A stretch of 64,000 nucleotides of DNA from assembly GCF_014647515.1 (NCBI RefSeq), contig NZ_BMPI01000001.1, positions 62,001-126,000 on the forward strand, written 5' to 3'. The position numbers and the translations under genes are program-made. The notes beneath the pieces were generated by a model, which did not search any database, was not told the origin of the DNA, and saw only the letters and a program-made list of their open reading frames with translations. Origin of the DNA: Dactylosporangium sucinum (GTDB lineage: Bacteria; Actinomycetota; Actinomycetes; Mycobacteriales; Micromonosporaceae). Positions 19,138 through 29,100 of the stretch are shown piece by piece. The stretch's first letter is position 1. Each line of letters starts with the position of its first letter.

Positions 19138-19148
19138 GGAGGTATGGT
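19120..19148 (+). promoter_or_regulatory. Promoter of the saccharopine dehydrogenase-like gene
   Basis: ATGACA (19120-19125), a 17-base spacer, and TATGGT (19143-19148). The -35 lies inside operator 1 and operator 2 starts one base after the -10, so bound repressor would block polymerase. Confidence 0.6.
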
Positions 19149-19167
19149 GATGACACGGCGTGTCGTC
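19149..19167. promoter_or_regulatory. TetR operator 2
   Basis: GATGACACGGCGTGTCGTC, almost a perfect palindrome. It is the same motif as operator 1, offset by exactly 30 bases, close to three helical turns, so two dimers would bind on one DNA face. Confidence 0.7.
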
Positions 19168-19203
19168 ACTGGGGCGGGCGCCGCACCAGGGCGGAGCTGT
19201 GCC

Positions 19204-20274
19204 ATGACTGACGTGTGGATTCTCGGCGGCACCGGCCGCAGCGGGCGTGCGATCGCGGCCGAACTGCGGCGCCGGGGCATCGAGCCGGTGCTGGTCGGCC
19301 GCGACGCCGAACGGCTGCAGGCGGCGGCCGGCGGCCTGCCGACGGTGGTGGCCGGATCGGTCCGCGAGACCGCGGACGCGATCCGCAGGGAGCGGCCGGC
19401 CGTGGTCGTCAACACCGTCGGACCGTTCATCGAGACGGCCGCGCCGCTGCTGGGCGCGTGCCTTCCGGCCAGCCACTACCTCGATCTCGCCAACGATCTG
19501 GCGGCGGTGTCGGCGATCCTCGGCCGGGACGGGGAGCTGACGGCAGCCGGGCGCACGGCCGTCACCGGCGCCGGGTTCGGCGTGACCGCCACCGAGAGCG
19601 TCGTGGTGCAGCTGTGCGAGGGGCGACCGGCACCGCGGCGGGTCCGGGTCGACATGGTTCCCTCGCTAGCCGCCGAGGACGGCATCGTCGGCGACGCCCT
19701 GGCCGGCAGCATCGTGGAGGGCATCCCCGGGGTTGCGGGCGGCGGGCGGTTCCAAGGCCGCCGTTACCGCAACGGACGGCTCGCACCAGCCCGGCTCGGC
19801 GGTGACCCGATGCAACTGGTCCTGCCCGACGGCTCCACGGTGACCACCGCGAGCATGCCGCTGGGTGAGCTGATGGCCGCCCAGCGGGCCAGCGGCGCCG
19901 CGGACGTGCTCGCGGCGTCGAGCGAGGCCCCGTCCTCCCCGATCGCCCGCGCGGTGCTGCCCGTGGCGACCGCCCTGCTCGCGATCGGCCCGGTGCGCTC
20001 CTTCGCCCGGCGACGGCTGGCCGCGGTAGCGACAAAGGCCCGGCCGAAGCCCCGTGAGCACTCCTGGGGCCACGCCGTCGTGGAGTGGCCGGACGGCAGC
20101 ATCCGCGAGGGCTGGCTGCGGGTCGGCGAGGCCCAGTCCTGGACGGCGACGGTGCCGGCCGAGGTGGTCCGGCGGCTGCTGGACGGGCAGGGCAAGCCCG
20201 GCGCGTACACGCCGGCGGCGCTGTTCGGGCCGACGCTCGCCGAGGCGTGCGGCGGCGAATACCAGCTCCGGTGA
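19204..20274 (+). CDS. Saccharopine dehydrogenase-like NAD(P)-binding protein
   Basis: 356 residues. The N-terminal Rossmann motif WILGGTGRSGRAIAAELRRRG is followed by VLVGRDAERLQ, as in saccharopine dehydrogenase/trans-acting enoyl reductase-like proteins. Then VVVNTVGPF and HYLDLANDLA, the conserved second part of the nucleotide domain. A C-terminal hydrophobic stretch (SPIARAVLPVATALLAIGPV) may contact the membrane. The ATG at 19204 has GGAG 7 bases upstream; the longer frame from 19117 would put the operators inside coding sequence and is rejected. Likely an oxidoreductase of unknown substrate, controlled by the adjacent TetR repressor. Confidence 0.85.
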   Translation: MTDVWILGGTGRSGRAIAAELRRRGIEPVLVGRDAERLQAAAGGLPTVVAGSVRETADAIRRERPAVVVNTVGPFIETAAPLLGACLPASHYLDLANDLAAVSAILGRDGELTAAGRTAVTGAGFGVTATESVVVQLCEGRPAPRRVRVDMVPSLAAEDGIVGDALAGSIVEGIPGVAGGGRFQGRRYRNGRLAPARLGGDPMQLVLPDGSTVTTASMPLGELMAAQRASGAADVLAASSEAPSSPIARAVLPVATALLAIGPVRSFARRRLAAVATKARPKPREHSWGHAVVEWPDGSIREGWLRVGEAQSWTATVPAEVVRRLLDGQGKPGAYTPAALFGPTLAEACGGEYQLR

Positions 20275-20332
20275 ACCGCTGCGGGCGTTGCCGGGAGGCG
20301 AGCCACGAGCAGGCGGAACGAGCTCGCGCCGG

Positions 20333-21334
20333 TCAGGCCACCGTACTTTCGCGAACGACGAGGGTGAACGGGGTGACGATGTCCTGCGGGTCCTGGGCGC
20401 CGTCGTGGACCGCGGCCCGGGCGAGATTGATCGCCGCTTCGGCGATCGCCGCCTTGTCGGGGGCGATCGTGGTCAGCCGCGGCGCGGTGTAGTTGCCCTC
20501 ATCGACGCCGTCGAAGCCCACCACGGCGAGGTCGCCGGGAACGCTCAGGCCGCGGTCGCGGGCGGCGCTGAGCGCGCCGACGGCGAGCAGGTCGTTGAAG
20601 CAGAAGACGGCGTCCGGGGGCTCGGGCAGATCGAGCAGGCGGCGCATGGCTGCGGCGCCTTCGGCTCGGCTGTAGGCCTCGGCCCGCACGGTCAGCGCGG
20701 GATCGGGCGTGATCCCGGCGGCCTGCAGGGCGCCGAGGTATCCGTTGCGGCGCAGCGCGGCGGTGCCGTGCCGGCCGGGCTGGTCGCCGATGGCCGCGAT
20801 CCGGCGGCGGCCGAGGTCGACGAGATGCCGCGTCGCGGCGGTCGCGGCGGCCACGTTGTCGATGGCGACGTGGTGCGCCGGCGCGTGCAGGGCGCGTTCG
20901 CCGAGCAGGACCAAGGGCGTGCCCGCGGCGGCTTGCGCGAGATCGGTGGGGTGCAGGTCGATCGGACTGAGGATGATGGCGTCCACGAGCGAGCGGTGCG
21001 CCATGTTGATGACGGTCATCTCCTGATCCCGCACGCCGCCGGTCTGCTCGATGAGGACCGTCCAGTCGTGCCGTGCTGCGGCGCTCATCACCAGACCGCA
21101 GAGCTCGGCGAAGTACGGGTTGACGAGTTCGGGCACGGCGAGGGTGAGGAACCCGGTGCGGCCCTTGCGCAGGTTGCGGGCGCCGATGTTCGGGACGTAG
21201 CCCAGGTGGTCGATGGCCTCCTGAACCCGGCGGCGGTTCTCCTCCGTCACGAACGCGTATCCGTTGACCACGTTCGACACGGTCTTCACCGAGACGCCGG
21301 CGCGCGCGGCGACGTCCTTGAGCCTGGCGATCAT
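20333..21334 (-). CDS. LacI family transcriptional regulator of the arabinose-polymer locus
   Basis: 333 residues. The N-terminal LacI helix-turn-helix is LKDVAARAGVSVKTVSNVVNG, with a hinge region near NIGARNLRKGRTG, then a periplasmic-binding-protein-like sensor domain (LTLAVPELVNPYFAEL, DAIILSPIDL, VFCFNDLLAVGAL, VVGFDGVDEG). The ATG at 21334 has GAGG 7 bases upstream; the longer frame to 21640 is not coding. It is divergent from a sugar-binding protein, permeases and two GH51 enzymes, so the effector is probably arabinose or an arabino-oligosaccharide. Operator candidates lie in the shared intergenic region. Confidence 0.93.
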   Translation of the reverse strand: MIARLKDVAARAGVSVKTVSNVVNGYAFVTEENRRRVQEAIDHLGYVPNIGARNLRKGRTGFLTLAVPELVNPYFAELCGLVMSAAARHDWTVLIEQTGGVRDQEMTVINMAHRSLVDAIILSPIDLHPTDLAQAAAGTPLVLLGERALHAPAHHVAIDNVAAATAATRHLVDLGRRRIAAIGDQPGRHGTAALRRNGYLGALQAAGITPDPALTVRAEAYSRAEGAAAMRRLLDLPEPPDAVFCFNDLLAVGALSAARDRGLSVPGDLAVVGFDGVDEGNYTAPRLTTIAPDKAAIAEAAINLARAAVHDGAQDPQDIVTPFTLVVRESTVA

Positions 21335-21372
21335 CAACCATCCTCGCTTCCGGAACCCTGCCGAGGCCACGG

Positions 21373-21384
21373 TACAACGTTGTA
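21373..21384. promoter_or_regulatory. LacI operator candidate 1
   Basis: TACAACGTTGTA, a perfect 12-base palindrome with the central CG expected for LacI-family operators, about 40 bases upstream of the lacI-type start codon. A related half-site (TACAACG) recurs in candidate 2. Confidence 0.7.
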
Positions 21385-21403
21385 ACGAACTTCTCCAAGG
21401 GTC

Positions 21404-21432
21404 TTTACAACGTCGTTCCAACGATGGAACAT
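21404..21432 (+). promoter_or_regulatory. Operator candidates 2 and 3 over the binding-protein promoter
   Basis: TACAACGTCGTTCC (21406-21419) resembles operator 1, and GTTCCA-N4-TGGAAC (21415-21430) is a separate perfect inverted repeat. TTTACA (21404-21409) with a poor -10 (GAACAT, 21427-21432) at 17 bases would place both over the promoter of the binding-protein gene at 21471. Confidence 0.5.
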
Positions 21433-21470
21433 CGCTGCAATCTCCCGAGCTGGGACGGAAGGTCGACCCT

Positions 21471-22721
21471 ATGAGATCACCATGGAAGATCGCGGCAGTC
21501 CTCGTCGCGGGGTTGCTGACGGCGGCCGGATGTGGCTCGAACGCGGCAAGCACGGACGACGGTGCCGTCTCGCTGAGCCTGTGGACCGGGTTCACCGGCC
21601 CGGACCGCCCCGCGTACGAGGCGCTGGTCAAGCAGTTCAACGACAGTCACCCCAAGATCAAGGTCACGATGGACGTGCAGCCCTGGGACGCCATCGGGCA
21701 GAAGCTGCCCGGCGCCTGGGCCACCGGCCAGGGCCCGGACCTGGCCACGCCGAACTTCGACCCCGGCGTGCTGTTCACCTACGCGAAGACGAACTCGCTG
21801 CTGCCGTTGGACGAGGCGGTCGGCGACGGTGACGGCAAGCTCAACACCACGCTGTTCCCGAAGGCGGTCACCACCGCGTTCACCATCGACGGCAAGCTGT
21901 ACGCGGCACCGGCCAACATGGCCACTCTCGTCCTCTACTACAACAAGGCGATGCTGGCCACCGACGGCGTCGCGGTACCGACGACGGCCGACGAGTTCGC
22001 CGCCGCGGCGAAGAAGCTGACCAAGACCGACGCCGGCAAGGTCACTCAGTACGGCATCTCGCTCGCCGATCACTCGACCATCCAGATGTGGCCGATCCTG
22101 CAGTGGATGAACGGCGGTGACATCGTCGACGCGAAGGGCTGCGCCACCATCGCCCAGGCCCCCAGCGTTCAGGCGCTGCAGAAATGGGCCGACCTGGTGG
22201 CCAAGGACAAGGTGAGTCCGGTCGGGCAGACCGGCTCCGACGCCGACACGCTGTTCTCAGCGAAGAAGGCCGCGATGGAGATCAACGGTCCGTGGGCAGC
22301 GGCCGGGTTCAAGGCGGCCGGGATCGACCTCGGCATCGCGGCCATCCCGGTCGGCGCCGGTGGGCCGGTCACGCTCGCCTCGACGGTACCGCTGGCGATC
22401 GGCAAGTCCACCAAGCACAAGGCGCAGGCGCTGGAGTTCCTGGCCTGGTGGACCGGCAAGACGGCGCAGGCCGCCTTCAGCGACGCGTCCGGGTTCCCAC
22501 CGGTGCGCACCGACGTCACGCCGAGCAACCCGGTCGTGGCGCCGTTCGCCGCCGGGCTGCCGCACGCCCGGCTCTACCTGCCCGGCCTGAGCACCTCCGC
22601 CAAGATCGATGCCGATGTCTACGTACCGCTGATCGGCAAGATCACGCGAGGGGAGCCGGTCGAGGCGGCGGCGCAGGCCGCCGCCGAGGCGATCAACAAG
22701 ATCACCGGCTGCAAGCCCTGA
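21471..22721 (+). CDS. Sugar ABC transporter substrate-binding lipoprotein
   Basis: 416-residue family 1 solute-binding lipoprotein. Signal peptide MRSPWKIAAVLVAGLLTAAGC with lipobox LTAAGC. The mature region has LSLWTGFTGPDRPAYEALVKQFNDSHPKIKV and later VLYYNKAML and FSAKKAAMEINGPWAAAGF, all typical. The ATG at 21471 has GGAAGG 8 bases upstream. It is the first gene of the import operon under the LacI regulator, delivering an arabinose-containing oligosaccharide to permeases at 22778 and 23691 (substrate inferred from the two GH51 enzymes). A stable hairpin follows the gene. Confidence 0.93.
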   Translation: MRSPWKIAAVLVAGLLTAAGCGSNAASTDDGAVSLSLWTGFTGPDRPAYEALVKQFNDSHPKIKVTMDVQPWDAIGQKLPGAWATGQGPDLATPNFDPGVLFTYAKTNSLLPLDEAVGDGDGKLNTTLFPKAVTTAFTIDGKLYAAPANMATLVLYYNKAMLATDGVAVPTTADEFAAAAKKLTKTDAGKVTQYGISLADHSTIQMWPILQWMNGGDIVDAKGCATIAQAPSVQALQKWADLVAKDKVSPVGQTGSDADTLFSAKKAAMEINGPWAAAGFKAAGIDLGIAAIPVGAGGPVTLASTVPLAIGKSTKHKAQALEFLAWWTGKTAQAAFSDASGFPPVRTDVTPSNPVVAPFAAGLPHARLYLPGLSTSAKIDADVYVPLIGKITRGEPVEAAAQAAAEAINKITGCKP

Positions 22722-22729
22722 CACGCGGG

Positions 22730-22757
22730 CCAGTCCACCGCGTTCGCGGTGGACTGG
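22730..22757 (+). terminator. Intercistronic hairpin after the binding-protein gene
   Basis: A 12-bp stem, CCAGTCCACCGC / GCGGTGGACTGG, with loop GTTC, 9 bases after the binding-protein stop and 21 bases before the next start. It has no T run and the permease has its own ribosome site, so it probably stabilises the upstream message or partly attenuates, giving more binding protein than permease. Confidence 0.65.
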
Positions 22758-22777
22758 CTCCCCACTGGAAGGACGGC

Positions 22778-23704
22778 ATGACCACCGCCACCCTGACCCC
22801 GGCCACCGGGCGTGCGGCGCCACCCCGGGTCCGACGCTGGATGCGCTTCAATCCGGCGTACCTGTACGTCGCGCCGAGCCTGCTGCTGATCGGCGTCTTC
22901 ATCGCCGAGCCGATCGTCCGCTCGGGCTGGATGAGCCTGCACGACTGGACCGTCGGTGAGCAGACCCACACCTGGGTCGGCCTGGGCAACTACCGCGAAC
23001 TGCTGGGCGATGAGCGGTTCCGCAACAGCCTGATGGTCACCGGCCTCTACACGGTGGTCGTGACGACCGGGCAGGTGCTCGGCGGTCTGGCCCTGGCGCT
23101 GTGGCTGCGGCGCACCACCTGGCTGACCTCGCTGCTGCGATCGGCGTTCTTCTTCCCGACCATCGCCTCGTTCGCCGTCGTGGGCGTGGTCTGGAAGTTC
23201 CTCCTGGACCCGCAGGTGGGTCTCGTCAACGCCTGGCTGGAGGCCGCCGGGCTGACCGGTCCGGGCTGGCTGACCGACACGAAGCTGGCGCTGCCCACCG
23301 TGATGGCGGTCGGCGTCTGGAAAGGCGTCGGCTTCGCGATGATCGTGCTGCTCGCCGCCGTGCAGGGGGTGCCGCACACGCTCATCGAGGCGGCCACGCT
23401 GGACGGCGCGGGTCGCTGGCAGCGGCTGCGCGCGGTGGTCCTGCCGGAGCTTCGCCCGGCGCTGCTGTTCACCACGGTGATCTCGACTGTCACCTCGCTG
23501 CAGCTGTTCGACCTGGTCTATGTGATGACCGGCGGCGGGCCGCTGTTCCACACCGAGTCCATCGTGGCCTACCTGTATCAGCGCGGGTTTGTGGAGTTCC
23601 GGCTGGGCTACGCCAGCGCGATCGCCTGGGTGCTGTTCCTGCTGATCCTTGCCGTGTCGCTGGTACAGCTGCGGATTGCGAGGCACGACGATGACGACCA
23701 GTGA
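22778..23704 (+). CDS. Carbohydrate ABC transporter permease (UgpA/MalF type)
   Basis: 308 residues with six membrane segments starting AYLYVAPSLLLIGVFIAEPIV. EAA loop: LIEAATLDGAGRWQRLRAVVLPEL; family signature YVMTGGGPLFHTESIVAYLY. The ATG at 22778 has GGAAGGA close upstream. It overlaps the second permease by 14 bases. It works with the lipoprotein at 21471 and, as in the first sugar operon, no ATPase gene is present, so a shared ATPase is expected. Confidence 0.93.
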   Translation: MTTATLTPATGRAAPPRVRRWMRFNPAYLYVAPSLLLIGVFIAEPIVRSGWMSLHDWTVGEQTHTWVGLGNYRELLGDERFRNSLMVTGLYTVVVTTGQVLGGLALALWLRRTTWLTSLLRSAFFFPTIASFAVVGVVWKFLLDPQVGLVNAWLEAAGLTGPGWLTDTKLALPTVMAVGVWKGVGFAMIVLLAAVQGVPHTLIEAATLDGAGRWQRLRAVVLPELRPALLFTTVISTVTSLQLFDLVYVMTGGGPLFHTESIVAYLYQRGFVEFRLGYASAIAWVLFLLILAVSLVQLRIARHDDDDQ

Positions 23705-24572
23705 GACGACGGCGCCGGCCGCGGTACCCGCGCGGGTGCAGGACGCGCTGCGCGTCCTGCGGCACGTTGTCCGGTACGCCGCATGGGCGGTGCTCGCCGT
23801 CGCCGCCGCCGCCACCGTCCTGCCGTTCATCTGGATGGTCGGGGTCTCCCTGCGTACGCCGGCCGACCTCTACGCCGACCCGGCCCGGCTGTGGCCGGGC
23901 CAGTGGAGCCTGGCCGGATTCCACGCGGTCCTCACGCAGTTGCCGTTCGCCCGGCTGGTCCTCAACACGTTCGTCTTCGCCGGGGGAACCACCGTCCTGC
24001 TCGTCTTCCTGGACTCGCTGGCCGGCTACGCCCTGGCCCGGCTGCGCTTCCGCGGGCGCCAGGCGATCTTCCTGGTCATCCTGGCCACGCTGATGGTGCC
24101 GTTCCAGATCACCATCATCCCCGTCTTCCTCACCCTGTTCGACCTGGGCTGGCTCAACACGTTCGAGGGTCTGATCATCCCGCGGGCCACCAGCGCGCTG
24201 GGCATCTTCATGCTGCGCCAGTTCTTCCGCACCCTGCCCCGGGAGCTCGACGACGCCGCCCACATCGACGGTGCCAACAGCTTCCAGGTCTACTGGCGGA
24301 TCATTCTGCCGCTGGCGCGGCCCGCGCTGGTCTCGCTGTTCGTCATCCAGTTCATGGCCTTGTGGAACGACTTCCTCTGGCCGCTGGTCGTCTCCAGCAC
24401 CATCGACATGCGGACGCTGCCGTCCGCGCTGACCCTGTTCTCCAGCCAGTCCGGCGTCGACCACGCCGCACTCATGGCCGGCGCGGCCATTTCGCTGGCG
24501 CCGCTCGCCGTGGCGTTCCTGCTCGCCCAGCGCTTCTTCGTACAGGGCATCGCCACCACCGGCCTGAAATGA
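23691..24572 (+). CDS. Carbohydrate ABC transporter permease (MalG/UgpE type)
   Basis: 293 residues. The N-terminus is cytoplasmic and Ala/Arg-rich, then membrane segments from YAAWAVLAVAAAATVLPFIWMVGVSL. The EAA loop is LDDAAHIDGANSFQVYWRIILPLA; the C-terminus, RFFVQGIATTGLK, is typical of MalG-type permeases. The ATG at 23691 lies inside the end of the upstream permease, and the TGA stop overlaps the arabinofuranosidase start (ATGA), so the three are translated as a unit. Confidence 0.93.
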   Translation: MTTSETTAPAAVPARVQDALRVLRHVVRYAAWAVLAVAAAATVLPFIWMVGVSLRTPADLYADPARLWPGQWSLAGFHAVLTQLPFARLVLNTFVFAGGTTVLLVFLDSLAGYALARLRFRGRQAIFLVILATLMVPFQITIIPVFLTLFDLGWLNTFEGLIIPRATSALGIFMLRQFFRTLPRELDDAAHIDGANSFQVYWRIILPLARPALVSLFVIQFMALWNDFLWPLVVSSTIDMRTLPSALTLFSSQSGVDHAALMAGAAISLAPLAVAFLLAQRFFVQGIATTGLK

Positions 24573-26113
24573 CCTCGAACCAGATGGGAAGTACCGTCGT
24601 GCTCAGCTGCACCGTCACGCTCGACCCCGCCTTCGGCGTCGCCGCCGTGGACCCGCGCCTGTTCGGCTCGTTCGTCGAACACATGGGCCGGTGCGTCTAC
24701 GGCGGTGTGTTCGAACCGGGCCACGCCGACGCCGACACCGACGGGCTGCGTCTCGACGTGCTCAACCTCGTCCGGGAGCTCGGCATCACCGTCGTGCGCT
24801 ACCCCGGCGGGAACTTCGTCTCCGGGTACCGGTGGGAGGACGGCGTCGGCCCGGTCGCCGACCGCCCCCGCCGGCTGGACCTGGCGTGGCGGTCGGTGGA
24901 GACCAATGCCTTCGGGCTCAACGAATTCATGACCTGGGCCCGTCGCGCCGGCGCAGAGCCGATGATGGCGGTCAATCTCGGTACCCGTGGCATCCAGGAA
25001 GCCTGCGACCTGCTCGAGTACGCCAACCACCCGGGCGGCACCTACTGGTCCGATCTGCGCCGGTCGCACGGCGTCGCCGACCCGCACGGGATCAAGCTTT
25101 GGTGCCTGGGCAACGAGATGGACGGCCCGTGGCAGGTCGGCCACAAGAGCGCCGACGCCTACGGAGCCCTCGCCGCCGAGACGGCCAAGGCGATGCGGCA
25201 GGTCGACCCCGGCATCAAGCTGGTCGCCTGCGGCAGCTCCAACGACCGGATGCCCACCTTCGGCTCCTGGGAGGCGACCGTCCTCGACCACACCTTCGAG
25301 CACGTCGACTTCATCTCGCTCCACGCGTACTTCGAGAAGCACGGCGAGGACCGGGCCGGGTTCCTCTCCTCCGGCCTGGCCATGGACCGGTTCATCGACG
25401 GCGTCATCGCCACCGCCGACCACGTCGCCGCCAAGCGGCGTTCCCGCAAGCGGCTGAAGCTCTCCTTCGACGAGTGGAACATCTGGTACGAGAGCCGGTT
25501 CGCCGGACACACCAACCTCGAATGGGCGCAGGCGCCGCGACTCATCGAGGACGAGTACACCGTCGAGGACGCGGTCGTGGTCGGGTCGCTGCTGATGAGC
25601 CTGCTGCGGCACGCCGACCGGGTCGGCGTCGCGTGCCTCGCCCAGCTGGTCAACATCATCGCCCCGATCCGGGCCGAACCCGACCGCCCGGCGTGGCGGC
25701 AGACGATCTTCCACCCGTTCGCGCTCACGGCCCGGCACGCCCGGGGCACCGTCCTGCGCGTCGAGCCGGTCACCCCGACCTACGACACGGCGCAGCACGG
25801 TGACGTGCCGGTCGCCGATGTCGTCGCCACCCACGACCCCGAGACCGGTCACGTGACGGTCCTCGCGGTCAACCGCAGCGAAACCGACGCCGTCACGCTC
25901 ACCGCTCACCTGCGGGCACTGCCCGGCCTGCGGATCGTCGAGCACCTCGTCCTCGGCGGTGTCCCCGGCGAACTGCTGCACACCAACAACGCCGCCGACC
26001 CCGACCGCATCCAGCCGCGAACCGGCAACGCCAGCACCCTGACCGACGGCGAGCTCACCGCCGCGCTCCCGCCGGTCTCCTGGACCATGCTCCGCCTCGC
26101 ACCCGCCGCCTGA
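24569..26113 (+). CDS. Alpha-L-arabinofuranosidase, GH51, cytoplasmic
   Basis: 514 residues, usual length for intracellular GH51 enzymes, which release terminal arabinofuranose from imported oligosaccharides. No signal peptide. The barrel has FGSFVEHMGRCVYGGVFEPGH and VVRYPGGNFVSGYRWEDGVGP. The acid/base glutamate is in CLGNEMDGPW (about E183) and the nucleophile in SFDEWNIWY (about E302). The ATG at 24569 overlaps the permease stop; ATG 24584 is an in-frame alternative. As the enzyme sits directly behind an importer and beside a secreted GH51 protein, the pathway is extracellular cutting, import, then cytoplasmic de-arabinosylation. Confidence 0.95.
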   Translation: MTSNQMGSTVVLSCTVTLDPAFGVAAVDPRLFGSFVEHMGRCVYGGVFEPGHADADTDGLRLDVLNLVRELGITVVRYPGGNFVSGYRWEDGVGPVADRPRRLDLAWRSVETNAFGLNEFMTWARRAGAEPMMAVNLGTRGIQEACDLLEYANHPGGTYWSDLRRSHGVADPHGIKLWCLGNEMDGPWQVGHKSADAYGALAAETAKAMRQVDPGIKLVACGSSNDRMPTFGSWEATVLDHTFEHVDFISLHAYFEKHGEDRAGFLSSGLAMDRFIDGVIATADHVAAKRRSRKRLKLSFDEWNIWYESRFAGHTNLEWAQAPRLIEDEYTVEDAVVVGSLLMSLLRHADRVGVACLAQLVNIIAPIRAEPDRPAWRQTIFHPFALTARHARGTVLRVEPVTPTYDTAQHGDVPVADVVATHDPETGHVTVLAVNRSETDAVTLTAHLRALPGLRIVEHLVLGGVPGELLHTNNAADPDRIQPRTGNASTLTDGELTAALPPVSWTMLRLAPAA

Positions 26114-26147
26114 CCCAGGGCAGCGGACTCCCAGCGAAGGAGACGCC

Positions 26148-29100
26148 ATGCACCGCCACCGCCCGCTACTGCGCACCCTGTCCGTCCTGTGTCTCGTCGC
26201 GGCCGTGACCGCGATCCCCGAATCGGCCGCCGCCGTCGGCGCCAACGTCATCTCCGTCGACGCGAGCGCGCCGATCGGCGTGGTCCAGCCCGGTGTCACC
26301 GGCCAGATGATGGAGTGGGCGTCCGACGAGATGAACGGCGCCTGGGCCGAACGTGTCGCCGACCGCTCCTTCGAGACGGAGCGGGTGACGTCGGCCCGCA
26401 GCACCCTCTACGACGGCTTCAACGGGTCCGCATTGGATGCCTCCCGCTGGACGCCGATGAGCCTCGACGGCGCGCCCGCCGGCACCGTCGCCGTGACCGG
26501 CGGAAGTGCGCTGGTCACCGCGGGTGCGCCGGGCCGGTACGGGATCATGAGCAACCCGGTCCCGGAGAGCCGGTACGCGACCGTGAGCGTGGAGACGAGG
26601 ATCATCTCGTACACCGGAGCCAACGCCATCATGAGCGTCTACGGCGGGACCGGAGCCGGCGACTTCAGCCACTTCGCCGAGTTCGCGATCGAGGGCGGCG
26701 TGCTGAAGGTCTTCGCCGACGGCCAGCCCGCCTGGACCGGCGGCGCCGCAACGACCCCGGCCACCCTGCGCGTCGACGTCTCCGGGCTGGCCGGCACCGC
26801 CCGTACGCTCGGCTTCTACTACAACGGTACGCTCGTGCACACGCTGTCCGGCTTCACCGGCCTGCCCGGCACCTATCGCGCCTTCCTCTACGGCTGGAGT
26901 GGCGCCGTTACCGCCGACTACCTCACCATGACCCCGGACGCGACCTATGACGCGTTCGAAGGAACGGCCCTCTCCCCCCGGTGGACACCTACGCGGCTGG
27001 AAGGGGCCACCAACGGCACGGTCGCCGTCGGCGGCGGCACCCTCACCGTCACGGGCGGGCCGAACTCCCGCTACGGGGTGCTGTCGGACCACATCCGCAA
27101 CAGCTCGACCGACTGGACCACGATCGACGCCCGGCTGACCGGCCTCAGCGGTACCAACGGGCTGCTGGACATCTACGGCGGCACCGGCGCGGGGGACTTC
27201 AGCAAGTTCATGGAGTTCGGCGTCGAGGCCGGCGTCGCCCGCGTCTTCACCAGCGACGGCACCGGCAACTTCACCGGCGGCGCGGTCACCCTGCCCGCCA
27301 CGCTGACCGTCCAGATCAGCCCGTACTGGTCGAACGGGCGGCTGTTCCGGTTCTACCTCAACGGCACCAAGGTTCACGAACTGGCCACCCGGTTCGACGT
27401 GCCCGCACCGGACTTCCGGCTGTTCCTGTACGGCTACGGCACCTCGACGACGACCTGGGACTCCGTCAGTGTCCGGCAGGTGCACATGCTCGACCGCTGG
27501 GACAACCATTTCGAAGGCGGGCCGGGCATCAGCGCCGCATGGACCAACTCCACCCTCGCCGGCGGCTGGGGCACCTCCAGCATGTCCAACAGTGAGATGG
27601 TGATCAACGGCGCCGCGAACAGCCGCTACGGCATCATGTCCCAACCGGTCGCCGAGGCCGACGCCTACGACTACACCGTCGAGGCCAAGCTCGACTCGTA
27701 CACCGGCACCAACGGCCTGCTCAACATCTACGGCGGCACCGGGCGCGGCGACTTCTCCAAGTACGTCGAGTTCGGCGTCGAGGGCGGGACGCTGCGCGTC
27801 TTCGGCGACGGTGTCGCCCCGTGGACCGGCCCGGCGATCAGCCTGCCCGTGGTCCTGCGCATCGAGGTCGGCCGGTGGACCGGCGGCGGGCGCACGCTGA
27901 ACTTCTTCGCCAACGGCCGGCTCGCATACAGCCTCACCGCCACCACAGCCGTCCCGAACGGCGACTACTCGGCCTTCCTCTACGGCTGGGGCACGTCCGT
28001 CACCAAGTGGGACTACCTCACCTGGTGGCGCACCGACGGCTGGGCCGAGGACGGCTACGCCGACCAGGCCGTCTACAGCCAGGACCGGACCGGCTACAAC
28101 GGCACCTACGCCCAACGCATCGACATCACCCAGCACACCACCGGCCGCAAGGGCCTCAGCCAGGGCGCCATCGCCGTCACCGCCGGCCGCGCCTACCAGG
28201 TGAGCGCCTATCTCAAACAGACCGCACTGAGCAGCCCGGTGACCGTCACGCTCGGCCCGGACGTCGGCGACAGCGCGAGCTATCCGGCGTACGCGTCCGC
28301 GACGTTCAGCGGAGTCGGCTCCGGCTGGACCAAGTTCACCGCGACCCTGACCCCGACCACCACCGACGCCTACGCGAAACTGTTCCTCGGCACCGCCGGC
28401 ACCGGAACGCTGTGGATCGACATGGTCAGCGTCATGCCGCTCGACCCGGCCGAGGTGACCCTGGGCGGCTGGCGCAAGGACTTCGTCGACGCGCTGACCG
28501 CGCTCAAGCCGGGCGCGATCCGCTGGCCCGGCGGCATCATCGCCGACAGCTACACCTTCACCGACGGCATCGGCCCGCGCGACAACCGCCCGCCCATGCA
28601 CTACAACCAGTGGGACGCGCTCTGGCTGACCAACGACGTCGGCACCGACGAGGTCCTCGCGCTGGCCGCAGCCCTCGCGATCCCGGTCTATCTCAACGTG
28701 AACTGGGGCCGCGGAACCCCGGCGACGGCCGCGAACTGGGTGGAGTACACCAACGGCAGCGCGGCCACGACCTACGGCGCGCAGCGCGCCGCCAACGGCC
28801 GCAGTCAGCCGTGGAACGTCCACACCTGGGAGATCGGCAACGAGGTCTGGGGCTCGTGGACGCCCGGCTGGACGTCGGCGGCGAACTACGCCGCCAGCTA
28901 CAACACCTTCCGGGACGCGATGGCCGCGAAGGACCCCACGATCGCGTTCATCGCCGAGGGCGGCGACGGCACCAACAACGACCAGACCTGGAACACCACG
29001 GTCCTGACCACCTCGGGCAGCCGGATGGACCACCTCTCGGTGCACTACTACAGCCCGCAGCCGCTGCCCGCCAACTACGACAACCTGACCGTCTACCGGG

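Noticed and set aside
19117..19203. N-terminal extension of the saccharopine dehydrogenase-like protein
   Set aside because: The added residues are encoded by the two TetR operators and promoter, and ATG 19204 has a proper ribosome site.
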